From Lingula anatina (Eukaryota > Brachiopoda > Lingulata > Lingulida > Lingulidae): DNA of 64,000 nucleotides. The first letter of the stretch is position 1, and each line of letters starts with the position of its first letter. This document shows positions 10,346 through 20,345 of the stretch, piece by piece. The DNA is taken from assembly GCF_001039355.2 (NCBI RefSeq), contig NW_019774103.1:60001-124000 (forward strand). The letters run 5' to 3'. Below the pieces are notes generated by a model. That model saw nothing but the letters and a program-made list of their open reading frames with translations, was not told the origin of the DNA and did not search any database. Position numbers and translations under genes: made by a program.

Positions 10346-11248
10346 TACTTTTCCAAAATGCTAATTTACGTTTTAGCCTGCCTTTAACACAGATATCAAC
10401 ATTGCCTTGCTCGTACTCAAGATAATCGTCAGTAAAAATTGATCTATCATATGACACATCACAACAATACTCATCTTTGACAAAATCATGGACGATTGGT
10501 CTTTGAGAATCCTGGTGCACTTCCTGATGCTTTAGTGAAGGGGCAATCTCTCCTCCAATGGCCGAAGGATCCACACGCAAAACACGACCCACTCCTTCCT
10601 TGTCCGAAGGGGCTGACAGCGGAAGAGGTTGCTGTTGGCATGAAAGAACCTGGACTGCATGCTCCTGATGCTGCACTGGGAAACGCCCATTGTTGTCCAC
10701 GAAAAAGAGGCTGGGCACGGTAAACAGAATCAGTACTACTAACGTTAGATTTGCTGGAGCCATGACTTCCCAATAAATAGGTTTGCTCAATTTACGCTTT
10801 TTCAATGCCTTGTTTTCCGCTCTATTGATCTTCTTTTCATCCTCAGAGTCACTGGCCAAAGGATTCGCTTCGTAATAACGGACCGTGCCCCACCCTCCTT
10901 CGCTGGTATCAGCTAACTTAATAAGCTTGTTCCTCTTCTTCAACTTATCGGAATGGTAAAGACAACTTCTTTAGCGTAGTCAGGCTTGCTGTTATCTACT
11001 GCCCAGATTACCTGCGTCAAAAGTTCTTCTAGCTCGGTATTGAATTCAAACTGAATTCGGTTGCCCTCTAGACGCCATTTGGTGGAAACCTCATCTTTAA
11101 TCTTTTTAACTTTGTTAGAAGAACCATGTACTTCGCTCTTTAAACTTTCCAGCTCGGAAGTCACTTGAGCCTTAAGGTCTTTTAACGATTCCGCCTGCGA
11201 CTGTACGGACTCAAGAATTTGTTTTAGGGAAACGCCCTCTGTCTCCAT
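10335..11248 (-). pseudogene. Gag-like ORF of the Ngaro/DIRS-like element, frameshifted
   Basis: The likely start is METEGVSLKQ at 11248, just inside A1. The N-terminal part is a coiled coil (ESLKDLKAQVTSELESLKSE). The frame then shifts near 10950 to KKRNKLIKLADTSEGGW followed by an acidic-basic segment (ASDSEDEKKINRAENKALKK), which is a known pattern in DIRS-type ORF1. A further frame (10773-10486) holds a zinc knuckle CFACGSFGHWRRDC of the form CX2CX4HX4C, expected to bind the element RNA. A third frame (10943-10335) leads into the RT. At least two frameshifts break the protein. Confidence 0.75.
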
Positions 11249-11264
11249 TGAAAATTGCGCTCTC

Positions 11265-11432
11265 AAAATTTACGTGTAAACTGGTCTGCGCTAACTGGTC
11301 GAATGAACACCTTTCGTAACTTACCCACAATTCTTACCAATATCACAACTAACACAATATATACAGTGTCGCCCCCTAGAAGAAAATAATTCCATTCTTA
11401 TTCACTTCGCTCAACCGAACAGAATTATATTT
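11265..11432 (-). repeat. A1 split direct repeat (5' end of the Ngaro-like element)
   Basis: 168 bp, pairs with A2 (7275-7442) at about 99% identity. The outer edge at 11432 is taken where the similarity to A2 ends (TTATATTT, then ACTGGG). It should contain the promoter of the element. Confidence 0.88.
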
Positions 11433-11704
11433 ACTGGGCATATAAATCAGCTTTCGTAGGTCGAATAAACGAACTGGGGTGGGATTGTGATAGATAAGAC
11501 AGAATTTTCATTCATTCTTACGGTACAACGTAGCCGTAAGGTTATTAATATTTCTTCTTTCTTTTCTTCTTTCTTCTTCTCGAAACAATAATGGACACTT
11601 TTAAAGGAAGTTTCACATGTATACTGAATTGTCTTGTATGTCACATCCATAGGTGATTTTCCATTAGTAAACTCTACAGAATAAATGGAACGTTTTTTTT
11701 TGCT
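11433..11704. other. Unique flank between the Ngaro-like element and the assembly gap
   Basis: Contains a TTCTTC-rich pyrimidine stretch (about 11555-11582) and no gene or transposon ends that I recognise. Confidence 0.5.
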
Positions 11705-12043
11705 NNNNNNNNNNNNNNNNNNNNNNNNNNNNNNNNNNNNNNNNNNNNNNNNNNNNNNNNNNNNNNNNNNNNNNNNNNNNNNNNNNNNNNNNNNNNNNNN
11801 NNNNNNNNNNNNNNNNNNNNNNNNNNNNNNNNNNNNNNNNNNNNNNNNNNNNNNNNNNNNNNNNNNNNNNNNNNNNNNNNNNNNNNNNNNNNNNNNNNNN
11901 NNNNNNNNNNNNNNNNNNNNNNNNNNNNNNNNNNNNNNNNNNNNNNNNNNNNNNNNNNNNNNNNNNNNNNNNNNNNNNNNNNNNNNNNNNNNNNNNNNNN
12001 NNNNNNNNNNNNNNNNNNNNNNNNNNNNNNNNNNNNNNNNNNN
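11705..12043. other. Assembly gap (339 unknown bases)
   Basis: A run of N flanked on the right by a 24-base poly-G tract (12044-12067). Homopolymers of this kind often cause sequencing or assembly failure. Frames that cross the gap are meaningless. Confidence 0.99.
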
Positions 12044-12164
12044 GGGGGGGGGGGGGGGGGGGGGGGGTGGAGGAGAAAAGAAGAAATATTCAACGAACTA
12101 TTTCACAGGAGTGATTCAAGTTTGTAATTAGTTGTTGAAAAAGGAGTATTTGTACTACTGTCCA

Positions 12165-12320
12165 TTTGGTTGTCATGGTGTTGCCATAGTGATGCTGTAT
12201 AATGTATCTATTGTTAATATAGTTGCCATGATGTAGTCACAGTAATGGTGTAATGTCAGCAAGGTTTTAAAGACGTTGTCATGGTGATGATGTAATGTTA
12301 ATTCGGTCGTCATGACAAGA
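12165..12320. repeat. Degenerate tandem repeat (GTTGCCATGGTGATG-like units)
   Basis: Three or so imperfect units contain GTTGTCATGGTGTTGCCATA, GTTGCCATGATGTAGTCACA and GTTGTCATGGTGATGATGTA, each followed by TAATGT-like sequence. The pattern is visible by eye, but unit length varies (about 50-60 bp). Confidence 0.55.
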
Positions 12321-13466
12321 CATCTACAACGAAGTAAGACGTACTTCGTTTCTTTCCTTACGGAAAAGTTCATGCGGTACATTTGCCTTGAAGTAATTCC
12401 TATCGTACTGAACACATATCAAAACAATATAGATACATGTACATGTAGCCTTTAGCCCAGTGCCACGAACTGTGGGCTGTCTTGTGCTTGTCATAATATT
12501 TGCATTTTTATTTGTTGCAACTCTTCATTTGCAGTGAAAGACCCATATTTAGAGCATTGCCAATGGAATTAAGAGACATAATAAGTGTAGAACTTCAGTC
12601 CTCGCTGGCGTATCGGATGAACCATTGAAACAAGAATATTATCAATACCAGTGACTTTATAACATGACGCCACATGGGACTTTAAAAAAAAAATTAAAGT
12701 GATATCTTTTCATCCCCTAGTGCCAACACTGTTCTAACTCGTTGTTGTAAAGTAAATAGCTTATACCTTCACTAATTACAAGAAATAATTATAGAGGAAT
12801 CAAATGAGTAAAAGAATAGGGAGTTATTGAGTGTAAGTTAAATGTCCTTAAGAGTAACAAGTGTAGCAATTGTTTTCGTGGTAGGAAAAGATGGAACATG
12901 CCACAGTAACACATAGTTTGATTGGATTGGTTAATTTCTCAATAGATTTGCAAGTTTCTGACAAGTGTTAAACACAAATTAAGGATGGATATGGTCCAAG
13001 CATGAGTAATTCAAATAATATTTTAAATATTTTTATTGAAAACAAGTCTCTTAGAAATTACCTAATAGGGAAATGGTAAATGGTGGTTTGCAACATGATA
13101 ATAGAAAATTCCTTGTAATCAAGCAAGAAAACAATTAAATGCATGATCAGTACGAAGAAATTGAGTGTAAATACATGTCGGTGAATAAATGTTTGAACGC
13201 TTTAGATCGTCTTTATTCTCAGTATAAATTCGTTTTATTTTTTTGTAGTTTTTGAATGCGGTATACTCTGCAGTTTAAGGTATTTATTAAGTCTTTATCA
13301 ATGGTTAACTGCTTGTTTCAAAATAATGGATACCATACATTTGTACACTATCGGGAATTTATTCATAATTTATGGAGATCAGATAGTTTCTTCGTTCGTG
13401 GTAGGCCTATACCGTTTCCCCCTTAATTTCTTTGGTTTGGGAGTTCGTAAGAAACTTTAATTTAAA

Positions 13467-13706
13467 CAGTGGCGGATTTAGAGTGGGGTCAGGGGGGGTC
13501 CTGACCCCCCCTTCGGTTTCTGAAAAAAATCACACTGATATTCCCCTCTTGGAATTCGAATTTTGACTAGTTGATTTATAGTTCTTAACCGTTCCAAATT
13601 TGCCCTCCAAAACACTCCAAGAGGGTCCGAGGGTCGGCTTAGCATCCGAGGCCTGTCATTCTTGAAAAGTTGGACCCCCCTTTAAATAATCCTGGACCCG
13701 CCCCTG
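13467..13706. mobile_element. 240-bp MITE with TTTAAA target duplication
   Basis: Terminal inverted repeats CAGTGGCGGATTTAG (left) and CAGGGGCGGGTCCAG (right, reverse complement of 13692-13706). Both sides are flanked by TTTAAA (13461-13466 and 13707-13712), which is most simply a 6-bp target site duplication. There is no coding capacity. A related, more diverged copy lies at about 31965-32206 in intron 2 of UTP11, sharing the CCTCCAAAAC, GAGGCCTGTC and AAATAATCCTGGA segments. The superfamily is not assigned. Confidence 0.8.
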
Positions 13707-14231
13707 TTTAAAAGGGTTTGGTATAAATAAATATTTGAACTATGTTATTTATCAACTTAAAATAACTGCCGCACAAAATGTTTTCAGAAAAAGGTTACTG
13801 CCCTGACCAAGAAAAAACCTTTAAATTTGGAGATACGACAATAGGTGGTAAGGGATAACTATCGAGGCGACAATAATTTAAAAAACTGGTTTGTAAAATG
13901 TGTCTGTATTATATACTGGTACACAAAGAGACACCGAGGGGAAATTAGCAAATCCGAGCCTGCATTTCGTTCACGTTCGCCTTAGAAACATTTCATCGAA
14001 AACAATTAGCCTGAGCGAGTAAAAATAGAACATCCACAGAGCACTTGTCATTAGAAATGTTTTTTGTTTTTCGTCTTCTGCGTGATAATGTTAGCGAACA
14101 AAGTTGGGGAGAGAGAGAAATGAAAACCAATTTGTCAAATGTTTGTTTTTTTGCTTCATGGACTGGTGTCCTGGAGAATCAGAAGCTCACTGCGTGTTTC
14201 AGTTTGTGTTAAAGTAGTAGATGCAGTAGAC

Positions 14232-17200
14232 TTAAGCCTCGTCTCCGCTCCCGCTGCCACTGCCATCTACCGGGGGTTTTGTTGGCTTGACACATTTGAC
14301 ACCTTTTGCAGCATATGTAAAAGACACTAGCTGGTCACCACACTTGGCCTTTTCTATGGCGCACCTGAAAAATGTATTAGGACCGACATGTAGACATACA
14401 CTCACACCTATGTCAATGTAGTTAACTGACAATTAGAAATAATTATGTAACACTTTACATTTAGAGGTATGAACCCAATGGATCATTGGAAGGAAACAGA
14501 TAGAGGTTTAACTCACCTAGTCTTGTATACCCTGCCGTCCGAGCCACATACTCTCAGAACTTTTTGCTTCCATCTTTTCGGACAGTCTTCGCCTGCTTTC
14601 AACGACTTACAGAACTCGGAGTTCTCCTTGTTAACAAACGGTTTCAGAGTTTCAGGATTAGTCTTCTTGCAAACTTTCCAGTGGTCTCCGATATCAGCAC
14701 CTGCACAGCGGGCTTTGTAGAACTCGCAACTGTGACAGAAATATGTAAAAGATAGTAACTGCAAGCTTTATACTTGTTAACATTAACATATCATATACAC
14801 TCTCAAAGAAAGGTCGTCAAGTTTTGTATCTGTATAAGAAATGATGGTATAACGACGTTTATTCTGATATTTAATATCTGTCTACCAACATTACCTATCG
14901 GGATCTTCTTGATGCAATTGAACCTGATTTTTATTTCTCTTCAAATTTAAGTCAAATTCAAGGGCCATGGGGAAGACTAAATTTTAATTTAACATATTTT
15001 ACCATCAATAAATAAATAAATATAAATTCTGCATAATAATTTTACCTGATGCGTTTCACATCATATTTAAGTCTTCATATTGGTTTTACCTGTTCTTGTA
15101 TACCTTCCCGTCGGCATCACACACCTTGGAGTTGGCAGTCAAAGTCTCTTTGCAGTCCTTGGTTTTTGGAAAGTAGTCACACAACCAGTCATCTATGTCA
15201 CGCCTTGCTTCCTCCACCACAGGGACCTTTGAAAAAAGTAATAACGATATGAAATATATAGTCACACAACCAGTCATCTATGACACGCCATTTTTTCTCT
15301 ACCGCGAGGTTTTCTTTGTAGAAAAGTAATAACGATAAGATTTATATACCCAGACTCAGGCCCGTAGCCAGGGGGGTTCGGGGGATTCGAAAGAACCGCC
15401 CCTTTTGCTGGGAAAAGGTCCACTCTGGGTAAAATTTGATCTAGGTACTTGAAGTATATATGGGGAAAGGTCCACCTTTTCAGAAAAAGAACCCCCTTTT
15501 GAAATTTCTGGCAACGGACCTGCCAGTAGTTACACAACCAGTCATCTATGACACGCCGTTTTTCTCTGCCGCGGGGACCTTTGTAGAAAAGTAATATCCA
15601 GTAGTTACACAACTAGTTATCTATGCCACGCCTAGCTTCTACTAAATAATGAAATTGAACAGTTTGGAGAAAGGTCAAGGGGTGGAAACCAACACAATGT
15701 TTCTGAAGCAGGCAAACAGCCAGTCACTACTCCTATCCCTCTAGGTCACTTAATGCTATACCTTTTTGTTTGTATCAGTCTCCCATATTTTAGTTTTAAA
15801 TGTTTAAAGGGTTACAAAATGCAAATTTAGGGAAGGACAACTAGGGTATCTGTCACCACATGGTTTCTGCTCTCCTAGACCGGCTTTGTATTTATTTATT
15901 CATCTTTTAAAAATATTTCAGCTGTTACTGTCTTTATTAATAAAAGGTGACTGACAGGATATACAGTGATTGTTTTGTTAAGATATATTGTCAAATAAGG
16001 GTTGGGAAAAAAGAAAAATTTTATTTAAAAAAGTATATATTACTTCATTAAGCTAATTTATGTTCAAAAAGTACCTAGTTCAGTGTTAAATAGTCTTGTT
16101 GATCTCCAGCTATGCGTATTATCATGTTTTTGATGTACCAAAAAGATTCTGTTGTGCAACTACCAAAAAATATCGGAATTTCATAAATAATATCATGGTG
16201 TAATAAAAGACCCCACCTAGTAGGAATATGTTGCAAAATATGCTGGTGTGATTAGGGTTAAGACAAGTGATGACCCTCCTCTTCGTTCAACATGCACTGT
16301 ATGTTTACCAAAGTAAACGAGTTCTTTAAAGAAAATTAAAGAAAATTAACAATGCCCTGCAATGACATCTATGTAAGGTATTTCTATTGTTTTATCAAAT
16401 GCTTATTTTGTAGGCACTGTCAAATATATCCAGAGAGATATCTCCATATTGAATAGAGGAATATCTCATCTTATGTGAACGTAATGTGAAATTGACGTAC
16501 CTCACCCTCTCCACTGCCGCTACCGCTGCCATCTATCGGAGGTTTTGTTGGTTTGACACATTTCTCTCCTTTCGCCAAATAGGTGAATGTCACTATAGCA
16601 GGGAGACATTTGGCTTTTTCGATAGAACATCTGGATATGAATTTACAGACATCCTCTAAATTATTATCGAAATAACGTTATTTGTGTAAATCTATGAGTA
16701 ATGTGCACATTAGGCCTATGCTTATCAGACAAGTGTGCATACAGTCACGAGTGATAGGTTACAATAGAGAACGTTATGTGAAATTTTGTAGTTTCACAAA
16801 AAGAAAAGAAAAATATAATTTTTCAAGCTCTAATAAGTTTTCCATTAGCACCAACCTTGACTTGTACAATTTGCCGTCCGAACCACAAACACTCATGGTC
16901 TTCTTCCTCCACGACCTAGGGCAGTTTTTGCCCTCTTTCAACGACTGACAGAACTGTAGGTTTTCCTTGTTAACAAAGGGTCTCAGCTGGGCGGGTTCGG
17001 GAGTTTTCTTACAGACTTTCCAGTGGTCGTCTATGTCTGCACCTGCACAGCTGACTTTGTAGAACTCGCAGCTACAATGAAACATTTTAAAAAGCAATAG
17101 TTACAAATGTAATGTCCGTTAATTAAATCACCTGTTGAGTCTGTTATTTTGACTAAATAATTGGACTATAGAGTATTCATGTACCCAGTACCTTCAAATT

Positions 17201-20200
17201 TACATAATCATAAGTAAAGTAAAGAAGTTGATTCGACTCGTGTCTGGTTTTTATTCATCGTATTCTAACAGGCGGAGTGAGATTTATATATTTGTGGCCC
17301 TAATTCAGATTGGCTGAAGACATTCTCACATTGAGGAGGATACATCCAAGGTGCTGTGTGTGGTGCTGAAAACTAGCATATGAACAATATCTTTGGAGAT
17401 CTATTAATCTATCTTTTAAGTCAAATCAAACCTCTTCCGTATGAACAATCGTTTCTCAGTTGATATTCACGACACAATGTAGGCCTACTCCTGGTCATCG
17501 CGTTGGTCTGATGACTGCTAGGACTCCAGACTGTACTTACCTATTAACATACACTTTGTCGTTACTATCACAGACTTGGACCGCTAGGACTCCAGACTGT
17601 ACTTACCTATTAGCATACACTTTGCCGTTACTATCACAGACTTGGACCGCTAGGACTCCAGACTGTACTTACCTATTAGCATACACTTTGCCGTTACTGT
17701 CACAGACTTGGACCGCTAGGACTCCAGACTGTACTTACCTATTAGCATACACTTTGTCGTTACTATCACAGACTTGGACCGCTAGGACTCCAGACTGTAC
17801 TTACCTATTAGCATACACTTTGTCGTTACTATCACAGACTTGGACCGCTAGGACTCCAGACTGTACTTACCTATTAGCATACACTTTGCCGTTACTATCA
17901 CAGACTTGGACCGCTAGGACTCCAGACTGTACTTACCTATTAGCATACACTTTGCCGTTACTATCACAGACTTGGACCGCTAGGACTCCAGACTGTACTT
18001 ACCTATTAGCATACACTTTGCCGTTACTATCACAGACTTGGACCGCTAGGACTCCAGACTGTACTTACCTATTAGCATACACTTTGCCGTTACTATCACA
18101 GACTTGGACCGCTAGGACTCCAGACTGTACTTACCTATTAGCATACACTTTGCCGTTACTATCACAGACTTGGACCGCTAGGACTCCAGACTGTACTTAC
18201 CTATTAGCATACACTTTGCCGTTACTATCACAGACTTGGACCGCTAGGACTCCAGACTGTACTTACCTATTAGCATACACTTTGCCGTTACTATCACAGA
18301 CTTGGACCGCTAGGACTCCAGACTGTACTTACCTATTAGCATACACTTTGCCGTTACTATCACAGACTTGGACCGCTAGGACTCCAGACTGTACTTACCT
18401 ATTAGCATACACTTTGCCGTTACTATCACAGACTTGGACCGCTAGGACTCCAGACTGTACTTACCTATTAGCATACACTTTGCCGTTACTATCACAGACT
18501 TGGACCGCTAGGACTCCAGACTGTACTTACCTATTAGCATACACTTTGTCGTTACTATCACAGACTTGGACCGCTAGGACTCCAGACTGTACTTACCTAT
18601 TAGCATACACTTTGCCGTTACTATCACAGACTTGGACCGCTAGGACTCCAGACTGTACTTACCTATTAGCATACACTTTGCCGTTACTGTCACAGACTTG
18701 GACCGCTAGGACTCCAGACTGTACTTACCTATTAGCATACACTTTGTCGTTACTATCACAGGCTTGGACCGCTAGGACTCCAGACTGTACTTACCTATTA
18801 GCATACACTTTGTCGTTACTATCACAGACTTGGACGCCAGCTGTCAGCGTCTTGCTGCAATCTTCTCTAAGTATGTGGTAGCACAGCCAGGTGTTGAGGG
18901 CCCGCCTTGCTGGGACAGCTGGGGTAGTGTCTATAACACGGGGTGGTTTCGTAGGTTTATTACGTAGACAGCTCCTCAGGTTCCAGTTTAGTCGCAGTCG
19001 TGGGTTGATGCACTTGGCGGTGTCAAACTCACACCTTGGACAGAGTGTTAGCTTAGTTATTGTCTACATCCATGAATGCTCTTGTATTAAGTGCAATTTT
19101 GGTACAAATGAAGACAAACCATTTAAAAGCTAAAGGCTAAAAATACAAAGCGAATCTGAGCAGAACGAATATACGTACATATACAAACTATTTATATGGA
19201 TGAGTTTTGGAAAAATAGTATTAAAAATTTCTTGAGGACACTTTCAATTGTGATGTTGTATATATGGGTATATATATAGTTGTGTAAGCTAATAACTGAT
19301 GTCGGTTGCCATTTATTAACATGATGTCCGAGTTTTCATTGATCCAATATTAAATCTGTGTTTTTCCTTACCTGCTTCTGTAGATGTTTCTGTCGTTGCC
19401 GCACAACATGAGATTTGGCACCTTCCATGACTTCGGGCATCCCTCCTGAACAATCCTGCAGACTTTGGGGCTGTGGGTGGGGTTCACACGATAGGGGTGT
19501 TTGGTAGGTCTCGTAGTGTTAATGTACAGCTGACCAGTCTTATTGCACTTCTGGTAGATCAGACTTATCTTTGCATCATCAGCGCAGGCTGCTTTGTAAA
19601 ACTCGCATCTAGAAAAATATACAAGAGTAAAAAGAAATGATACGATGCTCTCTAAGTCAATGAAAATGACCCGTTACAAATATAAACAGTGATTCATAGT
19701 GTTATTATTATTTTTTTGTTAGTGCTCAATAAATTTTTCTGGCGTAAGTCTAAATGACATGATGGTGTGGTACAGCATTTGATTCTCAATTACGATCAAC
19801 TGATATGTGACTTTTTAACTTATTAAACATAAATGGACTTTCACAAACGAGATAATTCAACAAATGCTTGGTTAATGAAATAGGAATACATTGTTCAACA
19901 TCTCTGTTCAATACCCGTGAGCGTGCTCCTGCAGGTTATCGTCACATATCTTGACAGTTGTGAACCTACTGCTGACTTGGGAGCAGTCCGTGTCTGCGGT
20001 GTAGTGCTCACATATCGTCTCTATGCCTTTAGGATAGCTGGTCGGTATTTTGGCGGCCGTGGCCACACCTACATAAAGAAATAAAATGTTAAAATGACAA
20101 GGTGTTTCTCATCAACACGATTGTAACGTTTGGAAAAGTGTAAACTAATTTAAATTAGTATAACGTAGACCGAGGGATATTACACATAATAGCGCTTGTA

Positions 20201-20246
20201 AAAGCGACCGACCTGCTGCAAGCAGAACAACGATCACAGAGTTCAT
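14232..20246 (-). CDS. Secreted six-domain Kazal-type serine protease inhibitor, nine exons
   Basis: Minus-strand exons by splice sites and phase: 20246-20213, 20068-19915, 19608-19372, 19034-18795, 17071-16856, 16630-16501, 15226-15090, 14729-14517, 14364-14232. They join in frame to 497 residues. MNSVIVVLLAAG is a signal peptide. Six Kazal domains follow, each with cysteines 1-3 at the end of one exon and 4-6 at the start of the next (for example VCGSDGRVYKT, intron, CAIEKAKC). Every within-domain intron is phase 2, while introns 1 and 6 are phase 1 and 0. Exons 4-5-6 and 7-8-9 look like copies of one three-exon block: both end in CVKPTKPP followed by a GSGSGSG linker. Kazal domains block serine proteases; the targets here are unknown, and several domains deviate from the canonical form, so some may be non-inhibitory. 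Introns 4 and 6 contain exon-derived repeats, listed separately. Most donors and acceptors are canonical GT-AG; the exon 5 donor (AAG then GTTGGT) is weak. Confidence 0.88.
15176..15651 (-). repeat. Four tandem copies of the exon 7 splice acceptor and first codons
   Basis: Copy 1 (15176-15260) spans part of real exon 7 (coding for IDDWLCDY), its acceptor (TTCAAAG) and intron sequence. Copy 2 is 15261-15347, copy 3 is 15523-15597 and copy 4 is 15598-15651. All share the plus-strand block CACAACCAGTCATCTATG (copy 4: CACAACTAGTTATCTATG) and, except the last, GTAGAAAAGTAATA-like intron sequence. Copies 2 and 3 keep an acceptor-like CTACAAAG, but in the correct phase they meet a stop within about 12 codons. 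A MITE (15357-15522) separates copies 2 and 3. These are decayed partial exon duplicates. Confidence 0.82.
15357..15522. mobile_element. 166-bp MITE inside intron 6 of the Kazal gene
   Basis: Ends CAGGCCCGTAGCCAG (left) and, reverse-complemented, CAGGTCCGTTGCCAG (right), giving 15-bp terminal inverted repeats with three mismatches. The interior is short and non-coding. CCAG occurs near both flanks, but a clean target duplication is not certain. It separates two tandem partial copies of exon 7, so it arrived after that duplication. Confidence 0.72.
17514..18833 (-). repeat. 20-copy, 66-bp minisatellite made of the exon 4 end plus its splice donor
   Basis: Exactly twenty 66-bp units with very high identity. 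On the minus strand each unit encodes VCDSNGKVYANR (or SNDKVYANR), then the donor AG/GTAAGTACAG and CTGGAGTCCTAGCGG. The unit nearest 18833 contains the functional end of exon 4 (last exon base 18795); the other 19 lie in intron 4. Reading through any donor meets TAA at once (AGG TAA), so the array cannot extend the protein by simple read-through. Six units have the TTTGTCG variant and fourteen TTTGCCG. The 473-codon plus-strand frame over this region is a by-product of a 66-bp (22-codon) period without stops. Confidence 0.95.
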
Positions 20247-20345
20247 CTTGCACTATTCTGCTGTGGACAACTCCACACGGAGGAACTGGTTGTATTCTAT
20301 ATTATAGAACTGGTTGTATTCTATAATACTGGGGGTGTGCAGCGT
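20247..20345 (-). promoter_or_regulatory. Putative core promoter and 5' UTR of the Kazal gene
   Basis: Just upstream of the start codon (minus strand) is a 24-bp direct duplication: GAACTGGTTGTATTCTATA at 20283-20301 and again at 20307-20325. Between and beside the copies lie TATA-like strings (minus strand CTATAATATAG around 20296-20306) some 50-60 bases upstream of the ATG. This would place a start site around 20265-20275. Assignment rests on position and motif only. Confidence 0.4.

Larger units (their letters stand above)
2855..11432 (-). mobile_element. Ngaro/DIRS-like tyrosine-recombinase retrotransposon, split by a 4.3 kb insertion
   Basis: Read on the minus strand the order is: A1 repeat (11432-11265), gag-like frames, RT and RNase H, a further domain, tyrosine recombinase (8551-7559), B1 (7533-7441), A2 (7442-7275), a 4.3 kb insertion (7274-2944), then B2 (2943-2855). 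A1 and A2 are both 168 bp and differ at about two positions. B1 and B2 match closely apart from a four-base gap (TTAG present only in B1) and a few substitutions. This A1-body-B1A2B2 order is the split direct repeat layout known for Ngaro-type elements, which integrate with a tyrosine recombinase instead of a DDE integrase. Several frameshifts in gag and RT suggest this copy is dead. The near identity of A1 and A2 suggests it is not old. Confidence 0.88.
12068..14231. other. Intergenic region downstream of the Kazal gene
   Basis: No coding frame is supported. 12165-12320 holds a loose repeat built from GTTGTCATGGTGATGNTGTAATGT-like units. 13467-13706 is a MITE, listed separately. The rest is AT-rich without recognisable structure. 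The 3' UTR and poly-A site of the Kazal gene must begin at 14231 and run leftward, but no clear AATAAA on the minus strand is close to the stop. Confidence 0.6.

Noticed and set aside
11674-12131. Frames running through the N gap
   Set aside because: Sequence is unknown there; the visible parts are poly-G or poly-T.
15274-15612. 112-codon minus frame with RVIDDWLCNYW
   Set aside because: It runs through a MITE and two decayed exon 7 copies in the wrong phase; the real exon is 15226-15090.
17514-18833. Possible CRISPR array
   Set aside because: Units are contiguous with no unique spacers, and the DNA is eukaryotic.
17460-18881. 473-codon plus-strand open frame with 22-residue repeats, as if a repetitive secreted protein
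   Set aside because: It is the antisense of the 66-bp donor array; a stop-free 22-codon period keeps it open. Splice signals and Kazal coding are on the other strand.
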